Assembly: GCA_017979445.1 (NCBI GenBank)
Contig: CM030711.1
Coordinates: 12,476,092 to 12,540,091 of the forward strand
DNA length: 64,000 nucleotides
Direction of reading: 5' to 3'
Source: Akebia trifoliata
Lineage: Eukaryota; Streptophyta; Magnoliopsida; Ranunculales; Lardizabalaceae
The position numbers and the translations under genes are program-made. Within the stretch, counting starts at the first letter, position 1. Each line of letters opens with the position of its first letter. Positions 1-10,896 of this stretch are shown here, one piece after another. Under the pieces are notes generated by a model. It was not told the origin of the DNA. It saw only the letters and a program-made list of their open reading frames with translations, and did no database searches.

Positions 1-1138
1 CTGGAGCCTCCTGAAGTGTTCATAGCACGATTAATAACAAGATACCGACTTCAATTAAGAGTAACATATGCATCTCCCTTCACTCTTTGCTAGTATGTTT
101 TTTAGCCCAGTTTCCACTTATAGCTAACACATACATGTTTACTCTTACAGAAACTGCACAGCTTAGGTGCAAGAAAGATTTTAGCAGTGAATGTAGGACC
201 AATTGGATGTATTCCGTGTCAGAGGGAAGTCAATCCATTGGTTGGAGAAAACTGTGTTGCTGATTCGAATCAACTCGCTATGTCCTTCAATAGACGGCTT
301 AAGGACGTCGTTATTGAAATGAGCTCGAGCCTCTCCGGAGCTAAATTATTTTACGCAAATGCATATCGCATAGTGGCTGATCTACTTCAGAGTTACACTG
401 ATTATGGTTGGTTGCTGCAATTCGGAGAATTTCTATTGTCGCATAAGACAAAGCTATCTTTCAAATCAAATAACTATCCTATATGTAGAGATGATCGCTC
501 ATTGTTTTTATGTTTTTTATACCCACATTTATTTTTCCTCATTAAGGAGATATTGCTGAAAAAAATTTATTTGAAAGAGGGAGAGGGGTGCAACACAAGG
601 AGTTCCTAGGAGGTCACACATTTCAGTACTACTTTCACCTGAATGAATTTAAACAGAGTTTTGATGAGATTCGGTGCATTAGTGTTGGTATGACTGCACC
701 CTCCTTAGTTAAGGAGAAAAAATCGAATCCTTATGTCTTTTGCTTGTAGGATTTCTTATAACACACTTTGAGGAAAATAACTTTTGTCTCTTTAATCTTA
801 TTTGTCATGTGACAATAGAACTTCCATTAAAATCATCTTGATTTTAAAATTTGATCTCTATTTGTTTCCCAGGACTTAATAAATCTAATATTATTATTCC
901 ATTGGCTTTCACAGGTTTTGAAGTTGTAGACTCTGCATGTTGTCAAGTTGCAGGGCGATTCGGAGGATTGATTCCATGTGGTACCAAGTCAACATATTGT
1001 CCAGACCGATCAAAATATTTCTTTTGGGATCCATTTCACCCTACCGAGGCAGCAAACAGGATGATCGTAAAACGGTTACTGGAGGGTGATATTGAGGACA
1101 TATATCCATTGAATCTGCGAGAGATGATCAAACTCTAA
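1..1138 (+). CDS. GDSL esterase/lipase, copy 1 (5' end outside window)
   Basis: This is the 3' part of a plant GDSL/SGNH-hydrolase gene, a family of mostly secreted esterases and lipases. Exons by comparison with copies 2 and 3: 1-60, 151-406 and 915-1138, joined by GT-AG introns of 90 and 508 bp; all three join in frame with stop TAA at 1136-1138. Visible family marks are the NVGPIGC segment in the middle exon and the C-terminal block V, WDPFHPTE, which holds the catalytic Asp and His. The nucleophile Ser (GDSL) and the block III Asn lie upstream, outside the window. The last intron is about 220 bp longer than in the paralogues because it carries a 5S rRNA-like insert. No stop or frameshift is seen in the visible exons. 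Substrate is unknown. Confidence 0.93.
585..702 (-). pseudogene. 5S rRNA-like sequence in a GDSL intron (possible Cassandra TRIM)
   Basis: Read on the minus strand, these about 118 bases align end to end with plant 5S rRNA. They begin GGGTGCAGTCATACCA, contain CACTAATGCACCG and AGTAGTACT, and end GTGTTGCACCCC. Many differences are C-to-T or G-to-A, and the central box A region is badly eroded, so it should not be a working 5S gene. The matching intron of copies 2 and 3 lacks it, so it is an insertion of roughly 220-240 bp. Cassandra TRIM retrotransposons carry 5S sequences in LTRs of this size. A minus-strand start TGTTATAAG near 763 and near-matching flanks CACAT/CACTT fit a solo LTR, but this is inference. 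Confidence 0.8.
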
Positions 1139-1631
1139 GAGCTGCATTTGGAGAAGAATTTATTAGGAAGCTTTTGAAATCAAACCTATAGATTATTTCT
1201 GGATATCACTTCATGTGAAATGTAATTATAACAGGACTAGGTACGGAACCTACTTGAATATTTTGTGTGACAGTGATCCATATATGCAGCAACATCAATG
1301 CCTGTGACTCTATTCCTACCAATGTTGTTTTCCTGAGTAATTCGACTGCACCAGTGGGTTGAACATCAGATCACTCACCTGTGACTATTAAATGCTCAAC
1401 TGCCTAATGTAATGGATATTACAATCTGCCTTGGATCTATGTTTGTCCTGATAAATTTTATTTTGAACTAGGTTTGTCAAGTTAATTATTCCATGCTTGT
1501 GATCAGGAATAATTGATTGTTCTAATCTGTAATTATTTATCTGTTAAATATTCATAAAGAGACTTGTACCAGTGTTCAGGTGAGATTGTATCCGTTGTGA
1601 CTTGTGAGAATACTAGAGTACGTTTATGTTT
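1139..1631. other. 3' flank of GDSL copy 1
   Basis: No gene is seen. Part of this stretch (about 1440-1570, around GAACTAGGTTT) resembles the 3' flank of copy 3 (about 62465-62590), so the tandem duplications included some downstream DNA, probably the 3' UTR. Confidence 0.5.
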
Positions 1632-1925
1632 AGGGTGGCTAGGGCTGCAACTTGAGCAGGCCAAACCCAACCCCATGGGTTGAACCCGACTTTAGGTCAG
1701 GTCTGGGCATAATTAACTTGGGTGATGTCTCGGGTACAGGAAACAAAATAAAATAGCCGACTCAAATTGGATTGGGTTCGGGCATAGGCATTTGGCAATG
1801 CAATTTGTACGTCCGAACCCACAGTTAATATGTCTATAATTTAAAACTATTTCTTGTATCTTCATTTTTTTTTCACTTTCATTTGATAAGAACACTTTTG
1901 TTTCTCTATAATATCAAAACTACCG

Positions 1926-2459
1926 TATGATTATTTTCATAAAATAAACCCTTGTTTTGTTATTAATAATTTTGTTTATGTAATTCTACATTGTCGTACA
2001 ATACAAATGTTTGTTTTCTTGAAAATTACAACTAATAATAAGTGAATTATGATGGTAACTTTAGTTGATCATCATTTTATTCATCTTTTTTTTAATTTTC
2101 CAATAATTTTATGTATGTTGGAAAAACAATTAGGACAAATAATTATAAATTTTAAGTTCTTTTACATGTCACTTATGTTTTATAAAAGTCTTTATGATTA
2201 TTTTCATAAAATAAACCCTTGTTTTGTTATTAATAATTTTGTTCATGTAATTCTACATTGTCATACAATACAAATGTTCGTTTTCTTGAAATTACAACTA
2301 ATAATAAGTGAATTATGATGGTAACTTTAGTTGATCATCATTTTATTCATCTTTTTTTAATTTTCCTATAATTTTATGTATGTTGGAAAAAAAATTAGGA
2401 CAAATAATTATAAATTTTAAGTTCTTTTACATATCAATTATGTTTTATAAAAGTCTTTA
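1926..2459. repeat. 267-bp tandem duplication (two copies)
   Basis: The stretch starting TATGATTATTTTCATAAAAT at 1926 recurs at 2193 with few differences, giving two head-to-tail copies of about 267 bp inside the hAT element. The open frame at 2049-2318 lies across the repeat and has no protein-like character. Confidence 0.9.
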
Positions 2460-2627
2460 TCCTTGCTAAATAATCCAGTATTAAAGTGAATAAACTAACT
2501 TGAACAACCCGACTTCAGTTAGGTTTGGGTTGAGCATTTGAAACCCGAGGTCGGGTTGGGCGCAAGTTTGAGTTGATGTTTGTCAAGTTCAGGTTGGGTG
2601 TGGGTTGATCCCCAACTCGGCCCAACC

Positions 2628-4568
2628 TATAACTATGTAATTTTTGAGTTAAAAAATCATTACTACGTAGATTTGGGGTCGCCACCATTCTTTTTTATGG
2701 TGTGAATGGTCACTTGGAAGGTAGTTTTAAAAAATTGACGTATATAATAACTCTCATATGGATTCAACATGTTGGTTTAATTAAGATCTAGGTAAGGGTT
2801 TGATTAGAGATCGAGGAAGGTGTTAGGCATCCCTTTCTCCACCTAAGGGTGGTAACCCTAAGAACTATAGCCATTTTTAAAGAAATAAAAGAGAATAAAA
2901 AAATTTGAAGAAGTGACGGTTTTGTACCCTCAAATGTGAGAGACTTTTAATGCCGGCTTAGATAATGAGGATCTTCTCATTAAGAGGGGATCCTAAACAT
3001 ATCTTGCCTTGAGCATACTAATTTTGAAAAAGTATTAACTTTGTGACTATGGGTCTTTTCCCATAAAATGAGGAGGGACTCGATCAACTTCAGCCTCAAA
3101 ACAAGTTTTGTAGTATGTTCACGAAGTGTTTGAGGATTTAAAATGATTTTCTTTGAAAATAACTACAACTCTTACACTTTTGATCAAGTTGGAGCTCGAT
3201 CTAACGAAGGTAGGGGAGGTATTCATTGCATCCTAAGGTGTTCTAAATTGAAATTAAAGAAATGAAATGGAGATATAGAAGATGGATATGGAGAGGGGAA
3301 CACCAAAAAGACAAAATCCAATTCTAAAACCCACCTTGAAGCTTTTTCTTCTTTTTTCCTTCTTAGTTTCTTGATGGCTTATATATGCTAGTCCTTAATT
3401 TGCTTATAACAAAGAAATTGAGTAAGGGAATGGAGGGTTGAGTAATAATTTTTGTATAATTCTTAGATTGAAAGGAGGACTTGAGAGATATGACTTGAGG
3501 GAAGGAATTCAAGCATGAGCTTTTTGAGAATGAGAGGAAAGGTTTGTTAGGTGTTGAGGGGTTACTTTTAGGGTTGAAAAGGTCAAAGGTAGAAGGTGAA
3601 AGGAAATGACATGAATTTTAAACTACAAGATTTGATATTTTGAATTAGGGAGGGATATGTGAGGTAAAATGATTTGATGGGTTGTTTTTTACCATAACCT
3701 ATGGTAAAATCCAATTGGGTTGGTTAGGCAATACATACCTTGGGTTGAGTAATGGTTGGGGTTGAGGGATGTGTGTGGTTGATTAAACGAATGGCTTGTT
3801 TAAGGGGTAGGTGATGATATTTTAGGAGGTGGGTTGTGGTGAGGACATTTGGCAAATGGTTTGAAAATGAATGGGTTAGGTGAGTTTATTAAGGGGAATG
3901 GTTGTGAGGGTGGCTTGTGATATGGATTTGAATGAAATGTTAAGGTTTGGTGATGGCAAGTGGTGCGTGTTGAAGTATGGGTTGGGTAACTTTTGAGAGT
4001 GATGATTAGATTATATAGATTGATTTTAGGAGATTAATGGTGGTGATGACAAGTGTCCATTGATGTTGTGTGGACCTCAAATGACATTGGTTGGACTTCA
4101 TAAGTGGGGTTTGAAGAGAGGTGAATGGTGGTCCATGGACATATTGGTTTTAGTTTTAGAATCAGTTGGATTGGCCTCTTAGGATTTGATTGTAGTCTAG
4201 GTTAGAAATTTGATTGGAATTTTCTTAGGTTAAAATTAGGCTTATGTTAGGGCTTGATTTAAGATGAGGCAAAAATGGGGGTTTGGGTGGTTTAGGATTG
4301 GTGGGTTCTACATGGACTTAGAAATGGGATTGAGACTCAATTTTACGTTTGGAGTTAGAATGATGGGTTGAGAAGATGATGGGGCTTACAAATTAGGTAA
4401 GCTTTATTGCAAGTCTATAAGATCATTAGGAGTCTTAGGGCCTTTAATTTGAATTTAAAACTTTAATTTTGAAAATTTGGGACTTTAGGCCCATTGACGG
4501 GTATTTGATAAAAATGTGATTTTTTTATTTCTTTTTTAGTGGGGTCCGTTCAAATTGGAGGGTCTACA
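2628..4568 (-). mobile_element. Solo LTR of a Ty3/gypsy-type element
   Basis: On the minus strand it starts TGTAGACCCTCC at 4568 and ends near 2628; the final dinucleotide is TA instead of CA. It is flanked on both sides by CAACC (2623-2627 and 4569-4573), a 5-bp target-site duplication. The part around 2680-2870 (GGTGTGAATGGTCAC and the following stretch) resembles the LTR at 51.55-53.1 kb. No internal coding region is present, so it fits LTR-LTR recombination. It interrupts the right end of the hAT element. Confidence 0.72.
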
Positions 4569-4600
4569 CAACCCACCCAAGTTGCAATCCTGAGGGTGAC

Positions 4601-5061
4601 TACTTGCATAGCATAATTTTCTTGTTGTGCTCAACCTAAATAATATTTATTTTCTTTTATTTAAAAAAAAAAAAATCTATCTTATATTTATTTGTTTCAC
4701 ATCATAGGAGGCACTATATGGAAAGTGAGACATTAGGTAGGCCAAGATCCACGAATTTTGAGAGATCGAATTTCAACGGCTCAGGACCATTGAAATTTTG
4801 ATGTTCTCGATGGTTTAGAGATGTCAAATTTCTCCCATCCTCTATTAATATGATGGCTTCGCCCTTCGAAAAAGAAATATGGATTTTCTTTTTCACGTGA
4901 TAAGAATCTTTGCAATCTTCTTCAATTCACTTAATTATAATATATTCCTTCTCTTGTCCTTTTCAATTAGAACCAACATTGCAACCACTTTTTTCAATGA
5001 ATGTCGTAATCTTTCATGTGATTGTTCCATATCCAAATGTTCTGAACCCTACAACCCTACT

Positions 5062-5100
<39 letters not shown>

Positions 5101-5182
5101 GAAAATGAATGTGAATCCTACCAATGACAACATAATAGAGTACAAACATATTTAATATTCTAATTTATAACTTTGAAAGGAC
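4601..5182. other. Non-coding stretch with a GA microsatellite
   Basis: No gene-like frame is seen. The short frames here have no recognisable protein features. The only notable item is the GA run at 5066-5097. Confidence 0.6.
5066..5097. repeat. (GA)16 microsatellite
   Basis: Uninterrupted GA dinucleotide run read directly from the sequence. Shorter runs occur at about 35318-35333 (GA) and 35633-35652 (AT). Confidence 0.97.
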
Positions 5183-5184
5183 TA

Positions 5185-5562
5185 GGGATCAAGAATGGAC
5201 TCTCGTATCTAACCAAGGTCAAGTATTTTTATGCCATGTGGCATTTTTGGGACCACTTATCGTATGGATATATGATCCATCCCTTGGTGAACCTAAGTAC
5301 CAAAAATTAGTGTTTTATAACTTGTATCCAGTAGATTTAAGCTCCTACAAAAGATCTTAAATCCAATAATTAGAAATCATTCTTAAGAAGATGCAATTAT
5401 CAATGGATACACATCACCAATCAAACTGATCTTTTGTGTGTAGATTTATCAAAGACTATGGATGAAATATCCATATGGTCAATGAGTCCCCAAAAATACC
5501 ACATGGCATAAAATGAGGTGCCACCTGACCTTGGATAAGTATGGGACACCGTTTTGGATCCC
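5185..5562. mobile_element. TA-flanked MITE with about 80-bp inverted repeats
   Basis: The ends are inverted copies: the left end runs GGGATCAAG...CCAAGGTCA...ATGCCATGTGGCATTTTTGG and the right end is its diverged reverse complement. The element lies between two TA dinucleotides (5183-5184, 5563-5564), as in Tc1/mariner-type MITEs. It is 378 bp long and has no coding capacity. Confidence 0.8.
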
Positions 5563-5711
5563 TACTCAACAAATGTAAGAAACAAAATAACAACGTTTTA
5601 AAAAATTGAGACCAATCCAATGGTCTTGTCTTCGGTTGAATTTTGTAGTTAAATTGGTTCTACCATTGAATCATCAATTATTTTATCCTTCAATGAATAC
5701 AAATATAGTTA

Positions 5712-6115
5712 GAGAGATGCTATTTCCACATCAACTTTTGCTAACGCCCCCCCAACTGTGTCAAATTCTCTTGTGGATTTTTCTCAAAAAGAGCCCAACT
5801 TATGTCCAAATTCCAATTTCGCTAAATTGTTAATTTTAATTCACAAAACATGCATTTTGAGTGAATTCGTCACTTTTATAATCAAAGAATTCGCTAGTAT
5901 ATCTATGAATTCATAGATGTTAAAAGTGATGAAATCACAAGTTCGTAGGTTGTAAAAATGACGAATGCATGTTTTGGGAATTAAAATGAACAATGTGCCG
6001 ACATCGGAATTTTGTCATATTCTGTGCATGAAATAGAGATTCAACCCATTCTCTCGTGATTTGCATAGAAATTGGTGTGTCATTAGAAAAAGTTGGCGTT
6101 GCAATAGCAGCTCTC
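5712..6115. mobile_element. Mutator-type foldback MITE
   Basis: The ends GAGAGATGCTATT and AATAGCAGCTCTC are inverted repeats, and matching continues inwards (CAACTTTTGCTAACGC, then AACATGCAT). Nearly the whole 404 bp can fold on itself around a perfect 18-bp palindrome, ATCTATGAATTCATAGAT, at 5901-5918. Flanking 9-mers ATATAGTTA and ATGAAGTTA agree at 7 of 9 bases, the target-site size of Mutator-like elements. Confidence 0.75.
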
Positions 6116-6124
6116 ATGAAGTTA

Positions 6125-6623
6125 TTTAAAAAAAAAACATGTATAATTTTAAGTTTTTTTTTTTTTTTTAGCAAACATGCATTATTCCTATCAATTTGAC
6201 GAATATACTGTCTGACCAAAGGTTCAGTTTTAAAAATAGAGTCGTGATTTTCTGACTTGAGTATTTTCACTCGATCTGATGTGGTAAGGGCACAGAACCG
6301 TAGATCATTTTCATCAGGATTCTTCGGGATAGATTCGAGGCTGATTTGAGAATTTTTAAAATACAGCAGCAAGCCTGCAAATGAGAAAAATGTTAAATAA
6401 ATATAACTTTCCCACAAAATTACATTTTTTTTTTAATGCGGAAAGAGAAAGTATAAACTATAATTTGTTTTAATTTATACAGCTGCAATCTCAACTCTGA
6501 ATGAACCAATGAACTCGTGTATAAGGCATCCAAGCATCTAAGGTCTATATATCTAACCTCAGCTTCTCTGTCCATCGATACAACAGAACTGAGTTTACTT
6601 CGCTGCAGTGTGTCAATACATAT
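6125..6623. other. Non-coding stretch between MITEs
   Basis: It holds A and T homopolymer runs and no recognisable gene. The minus-strand frames at 5935-6417 and 6420-6629 have no protein-like features. Confidence 0.5.
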
Positions 6624-6632
6624 ATACAAAAT

Positions 6633-6984
6633 GGGTTAGGATCTGTAGACACATAAAACTACCTATAATGTTACAACGTGTTTTGTCTTATATGGGTAAA
6701 AATATTCGGAAGGGGCTGATTTTTTGTGAAGATGATCTCTATGGTGAGGGGATCATCCTTGCAAAAAATCAGCTCATTCCAAAACTTCTAACCCCATCAA
6801 AAGTGATTTACAAAAACTGGATGGTCCAAACTTCTTCAACTTGTAAACAGCCCATTCTTGGTGATTCTTGGTGAGGATGATCTCCTCACCTTAGATCATC
6901 TTCACAAAAAAGCAGCCCATTCTGAACATTTTTGCCCATATAAGAAAACACGTCGTAGCTTTATGTGTCTATGGATCCTAACTC
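6633..6984. mobile_element. Mutator-type MITE with perfect 9-bp target duplication
   Basis: It is flanked by identical 9-mers ATACAAAAT (6624-6632 and 6985-6993). The ends GGGTTAGGATC and GATCCTAACTC are inverted repeats that extend inwards for roughly 85 bp (TAGACACATAAA, ACGTGTTTT, TTATATGGG). It is 352 bp and non-coding. Confidence 0.88.
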
Positions 6985-7088
6985 ATACAAAATATAATAA
7001 ATGTAACACAGTACTCAGTTGAATTTTTAATCTAGCTTCTATGTTTTCGGCTCAAATCAACTAATTAACTAGTTCAAACAAATTTGTA

Positions 7089-7205
7089 GAGAGCTACTGT
7101 TACTACATCAACTTTCTTAATGCCACACCAATTTCTATGTAAATCACCAAAGAATTGCACACAGGTGATGTGGTGTTAGCAAAAGTTGGGGTGACAATAG
7201 AAACT
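7089..7205. mobile_element. Short relative of the MITE at 5712-6115
   Basis: The start GAGAGCTACTGTTACTACAT and the inverted end (TAGCAAAAGTTGGGGTGACAATAG) match the terminal repeats of the 5712-6115 element, with only about 30 bp between the arms. No clear target duplication is seen. Confidence 0.6.
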
Positions 7206-7291
7206 TTGAATTTTAATAAGGTGCATACTTCTTTTGAGGGTTACCTGACATCTCTATACTCTATAGCCTAGGGTTACATGGCATCTCTAAT

Positions 7292-7588
7292 CAAGGGTGG
7301 AGTTAGTAAGGAGCTTGCCCCCACCACAGAACTTTGACCCTTATATTTTCAACTAATTACACGCCCCATTTGTCCTCACTCCCTCACCTCTCTCCCCATT
7401 TGTTGATGACATTCCCTCTTGACCGGGCCTTCTTATATATTATTTAAAAATGACCTAAATATCCTTTTCTTCAACTTCTAATAAAAAACCTCTAAATTTT
7501 TTTTTAAAACCATTCATCTTCAAGTTCTTTAACTATACTAGTAACCATAGTTTGCCCCCACTACAAGAAAATCCTGGCTTTGCCCCTA
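7292..7588. mobile_element. hAT MITE present only in duplicate unit A
   Basis: It begins CAAGGGTGGAG and its inverted other end is TAGGGGCAAAG, differing only by transitions. It lies between direct copies of TCTCTAAT (7284-7291 and 7589-7596), an 8-bp duplication. The paralogous site near 57645-57653 has a single copy of this target and no insert, so it is an internal empty-site control. Confidence 0.88.
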
Positions 7589-8340
7589 TCTCTAATTAAA
7601 GATTTTAATTAATCTCGACCAACTTAGCAAGTTGACACCTTTAGGTTAATAACTTAGATGATCTAAACTTAACTTGATCATTGTTAGCAATCTCTTGTTT
7701 AATTCATGAATTTTTTCATTTTTTTCAACGAAAATGATTCTCTGGGTCATTGAATCATTCTAAGTAATTCGCCTATTTTAAGTTAAAAAAGAATAACATG
7801 CATTTATTTTATTTTATTTTATGTTTTTTAAGAATTTTTATAAAACTCGATCGAGAAAAATGCTACTGTAATTTGTTTTATGTCGTTAAGTGTAATACAA
7901 GTTCGATTTTGAATCGACTATGATTCAAATTGTGGACGAATATCCACCTTTTTAGGTGACAAATATCCCTTTAATCTTTTAAACAATAATGATATGCGCC
8001 ATTCTACATTTATTTCAGATACCACTTTAATTTTTCACAGTGATGATTTGTCCCTTCACTTTGGTCTTCTTTTATAAATCAATGGAACAATAACTTCAAT
8101 GTCCTCATTATCCCCACCATCATTATTACCATCACCACTATATCATCACCGTTAAAATTACCAATTTCATCATCACTACTATAAATTGAGATAAGTAATA
8201 CACATATAAAGCATAGGTCGCATACCATTCATTTATTGAATTTTAAACTTAATTTTTGCAACCCAAAATCAAATATAATTCAAAATTTTCATGTATTGAA
8301 TTTTGCGGTATTTCGAATTGCTAACCCTACCATGACTATG

Positions 8341-10256
8341 TGATGCAGTGCAAAAAGTCCAAGTGGGACCATAGACCCGGATGAGCGACATGTTCATAAT
8401 ACTCCAAGGAGACCTATTCATGAAATGAAATGCTGAGATCTTCAAGATTTATAGAAATCTTTAGATTTTCCATTTTAGGCCTGATTCCTTTGTTTATCCT
8501 ATATTTTAGATTTTATGTTATTTTAGGAAAGTTTAGTTTTATTAATAACTTTAACTACAAAATTTAGAATCCCGCACCGTCGATTCCCTCTTATTTTTAA
8601 GGTTAAGTAGTATCTATTTTCATCCTTACGTTATTTTTTACTATCTTTTACTATTTTTTTTATTTTGGTTATTTTCATATTTTTCTAGGAATAAGACTCT
8701 TTTATATATTAAAAAAAAACAAAAAACAAAATAGTATTGTAACTCTAGTATGGAGTAACAAATTTGGATTAATAAAATTTCTATTTTAGAAAGTTTTTTC
8801 TTTCTTTTCCAATTACTTGGTATTCTATGTGAATCAATAAGTTTTATATGCCCAATTCTTTGGTATTCATTTGAGAATCAATAAATTAAATGGAAGACTG
8901 TTGTTCATCCTACATCAATTGGTATTGGAGTTTGCATCGATTGCATAGCTTTTTTATCTTGTCGAAATGCCTTTTAAGAAGTCGATTGGTTCAACATGAT
9001 GCTATATTAGAAGATGAAGATGAATTAGAGAAATCCGTTGATTTACTCTTTACAATCAAAATTGATTTCAAATTTAGTAAATCATGTAATGCGGAAGGTA
9101 TTTTTCATTATGATCCTATCTATAATGAATACGATGAAGTTGAAGAAGATGAAGTTGTTTACGAATATGTGGAGGAAGCTCTAGCATCACAGCAAGCTTC
9201 TTTAGATCCAAATGTTAATTTAATGATGGTTTGCTTTGCAACAATGTCTTTCACAACGTGCACAATGGGCATAGAATTAGTTTACGATATGATTATCGAA
9301 TAAAAACATTTTCAAATTACAAATAAGTATTCAATTTCATCCGCATCTTTTCACACTCTCTTAGTTCGAGAAAGGTGATGGTTACTTTGGGTCTAAATTC
9401 AACAAGAGTTCAAATCTTCCTATACTTGCAAAGTTCACTGATACTCTCGTTACATTGTGTTTTGGTTTGACTTTAGTATGTAGGGAATATATAGATTTTG
9501 GTTATGTTTCAACTATGATCAAAATCCTTTAGATGTGTTCATTGATGTATATCCCGAAAAACTAACGGCTGGATGGCCTCTAGATTGTTTTCCAATTCCT
9601 GAGTACAACAAGTTAATCTCAAATGTAATTGGACCATATGCTTCAAACAATAATGCCTTGAACTTGAGGATGAGTTTCATTCAATATGGAGAGAATGATG
9701 CAGTGCAACAAGCCTAACAGGGACCATGGATCCGGACAAGTGACGGATTCAAACTAATCTAAGGAGACCTATTCTTGAATGGAAATGCCGAGATCTTCAA
9801 CATCCATAGAAGCTATAGACTTTGTATTTTTAGGCATGTTCCTTCATTTACCTTAGTTTTTAGACGTTTTTGTTATTTTATGAAAGTTTTATTCTGTTAA
9901 TCACTTTAGTTATACAAGTTAGAATCACACATCATCGATTCCCTCTTATTTATAAGGTTAAGTTGTATCTATTTTCATCATTTGGTTATTTTTACTAGTT
10001 TTAATACATTTTTTTTTCTATTTTGACTATTTTCTTGTTTTTCTAGGAACAAGAATTTTTTATATGAATAGTACTGTAACTCCAATACGGGGGAAAAACT
10101 TTGGATTAATACAATTTATGTGTCTTAGAGAGTTTTCCCTTACTTTTCTAATTACTTTGTATTTTGTGTGAATCAACAAGTTTTTTATGCCCAATTGTTC
10201 GATATGTTTTTCAAAATCAATGAAGTAATTGGAAGATTGTTTTTCACCTTGCATCA
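8341..10256 (+). mobile_element. Decayed, internally deleted Ty3/gypsy element (unit A)
   Basis: Two diverged LTRs, 8341-8917 and 9696-10256, both start TGATGCAGTGCAA and end CATCA. Just after the first lies a degenerate methionine-tRNA primer site, TGGTATTGGAG (8920-8930; usual form TGGTATCAGAGC). The about 780-bp interior keeps only scraps of the polyprotein. The same insertion is present in unit B at 58321-59788, so it predates the duplication. No convincing target duplication remains. Confidence 0.8.
8918..9717 (+). pseudogene. gag-pol scraps of the unit A gypsy element
   Basis: The frame at 8890-9303 has an acidic stretch (YDPIYNEYDEVEEDE) like the segment between protease and RT in plant Ty3/gypsy polyproteins. 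The frame at 9535-9717 starts with DVYPEKL, corresponding to the DVFPE-LP-GLPP motif at the start of RT. It then jumps to the polyprotein C-terminus (FIQYGENDAVQQA) that reads into the 3' LTR. RT, RNase H and integrase are missing. Confidence 0.6.
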
Positions 10257-10832
10257 TTGTTGCCTTGTACGAGAAAATGATGTAAATGCCATCATTTTCA
10301 ATTTCAAGACTATATCTGTATGAACCTTCAATCCAAGCCTCAAGAACAATTAAATAGAATTTTTTGATAATTCAAAGATGATGAAATTTTTATAAAAAAC
10401 TCGAGGGTTTTAGGGAAAAAAATTGAAGATGATACCAATTTTATGTTAAAAAAGAATTCTCACCAGAGATTTAATAAGAGTTTGACTGGGGCAGATTTTT
10501 TGGGAGAAAAAAATCAACTCTTTTTAGCTAGAGATTGAAGACAGATATTAGGTCATTTTCATTAGACATTCTTCGAAGACTGAAGTCAAGAGGTAACTCA
10601 TCAATTTGAGTACACAGGGTTATGTCAAATATTCACCAAATATGTCTAAATTACCCATCTATCAACAGTTAGAATTGAGTAGCATGAGTCCGAGTCAACA
10701 AGTACAGTTTAATGCTTTATGAAGATGGTTAGGTTAAGTAGCTTTCACTTCTTAAATTCAGTAGTCAGGTTTTGGTGGAGCTGGTTAGTAACATTTATGC
10801 ATGAAATCTGTCAGAATTTTCAAATGTTGGTC
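10257..10832. other. 5' flank of GDSL copy 2
   Basis: No coding region is seen; it is shared with 59789-60374 upstream of copy 3. It is the only DNA between the old gypsy 3' LTR and the putative TATA box, so the proximal promoter probably lies here. Confidence 0.5.
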
Positions 10833-10839
10833 TATAAGA
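10833..10839 (+). promoter_or_regulatory. Putative TATA box of GDSL copy 2
   Basis: TATAAGA lies 58 bp before the chosen ATG (10897), and the same word is kept at 60375 upstream of copy 3. Initiation about 30 bp downstream would leave a 5' leader of about 30 bases. Confidence 0.45.
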
Positions 10840-10896
10840 ATCATCACAACATACGTTTCAATAATAATAAGAATAATAAAAAGCCCGTAAGAATCA

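Larger units (their letters stand above)
1640..4592. mobile_element. hAT-type non-autonomous transposon with nested solo LTR
   Basis: The element begins TAGGGCTGCAAC and its other end, read inverted, is CAGGATTGCAAC, giving a terminal inverted repeat with only transition differences. It is flanked by 8-bp repeats AGGGTGGC (1632-1639) and AGGGTGAC (4593-4600), one mismatch, the size typical of hAT insertions. The subterminal parts are rich in GGGTTGGG/CCCAACCC-like words. No transposase is seen. Most of its length is a tandem duplication (1926-2459) and a later LTR insertion (2628-4568). Confidence 0.75.

Noticed and set aside
2049..2318. 89-residue plus frame
   Set aside because: It lies across the 267-bp tandem duplication in AT-rich hAT interior and has no protein features.
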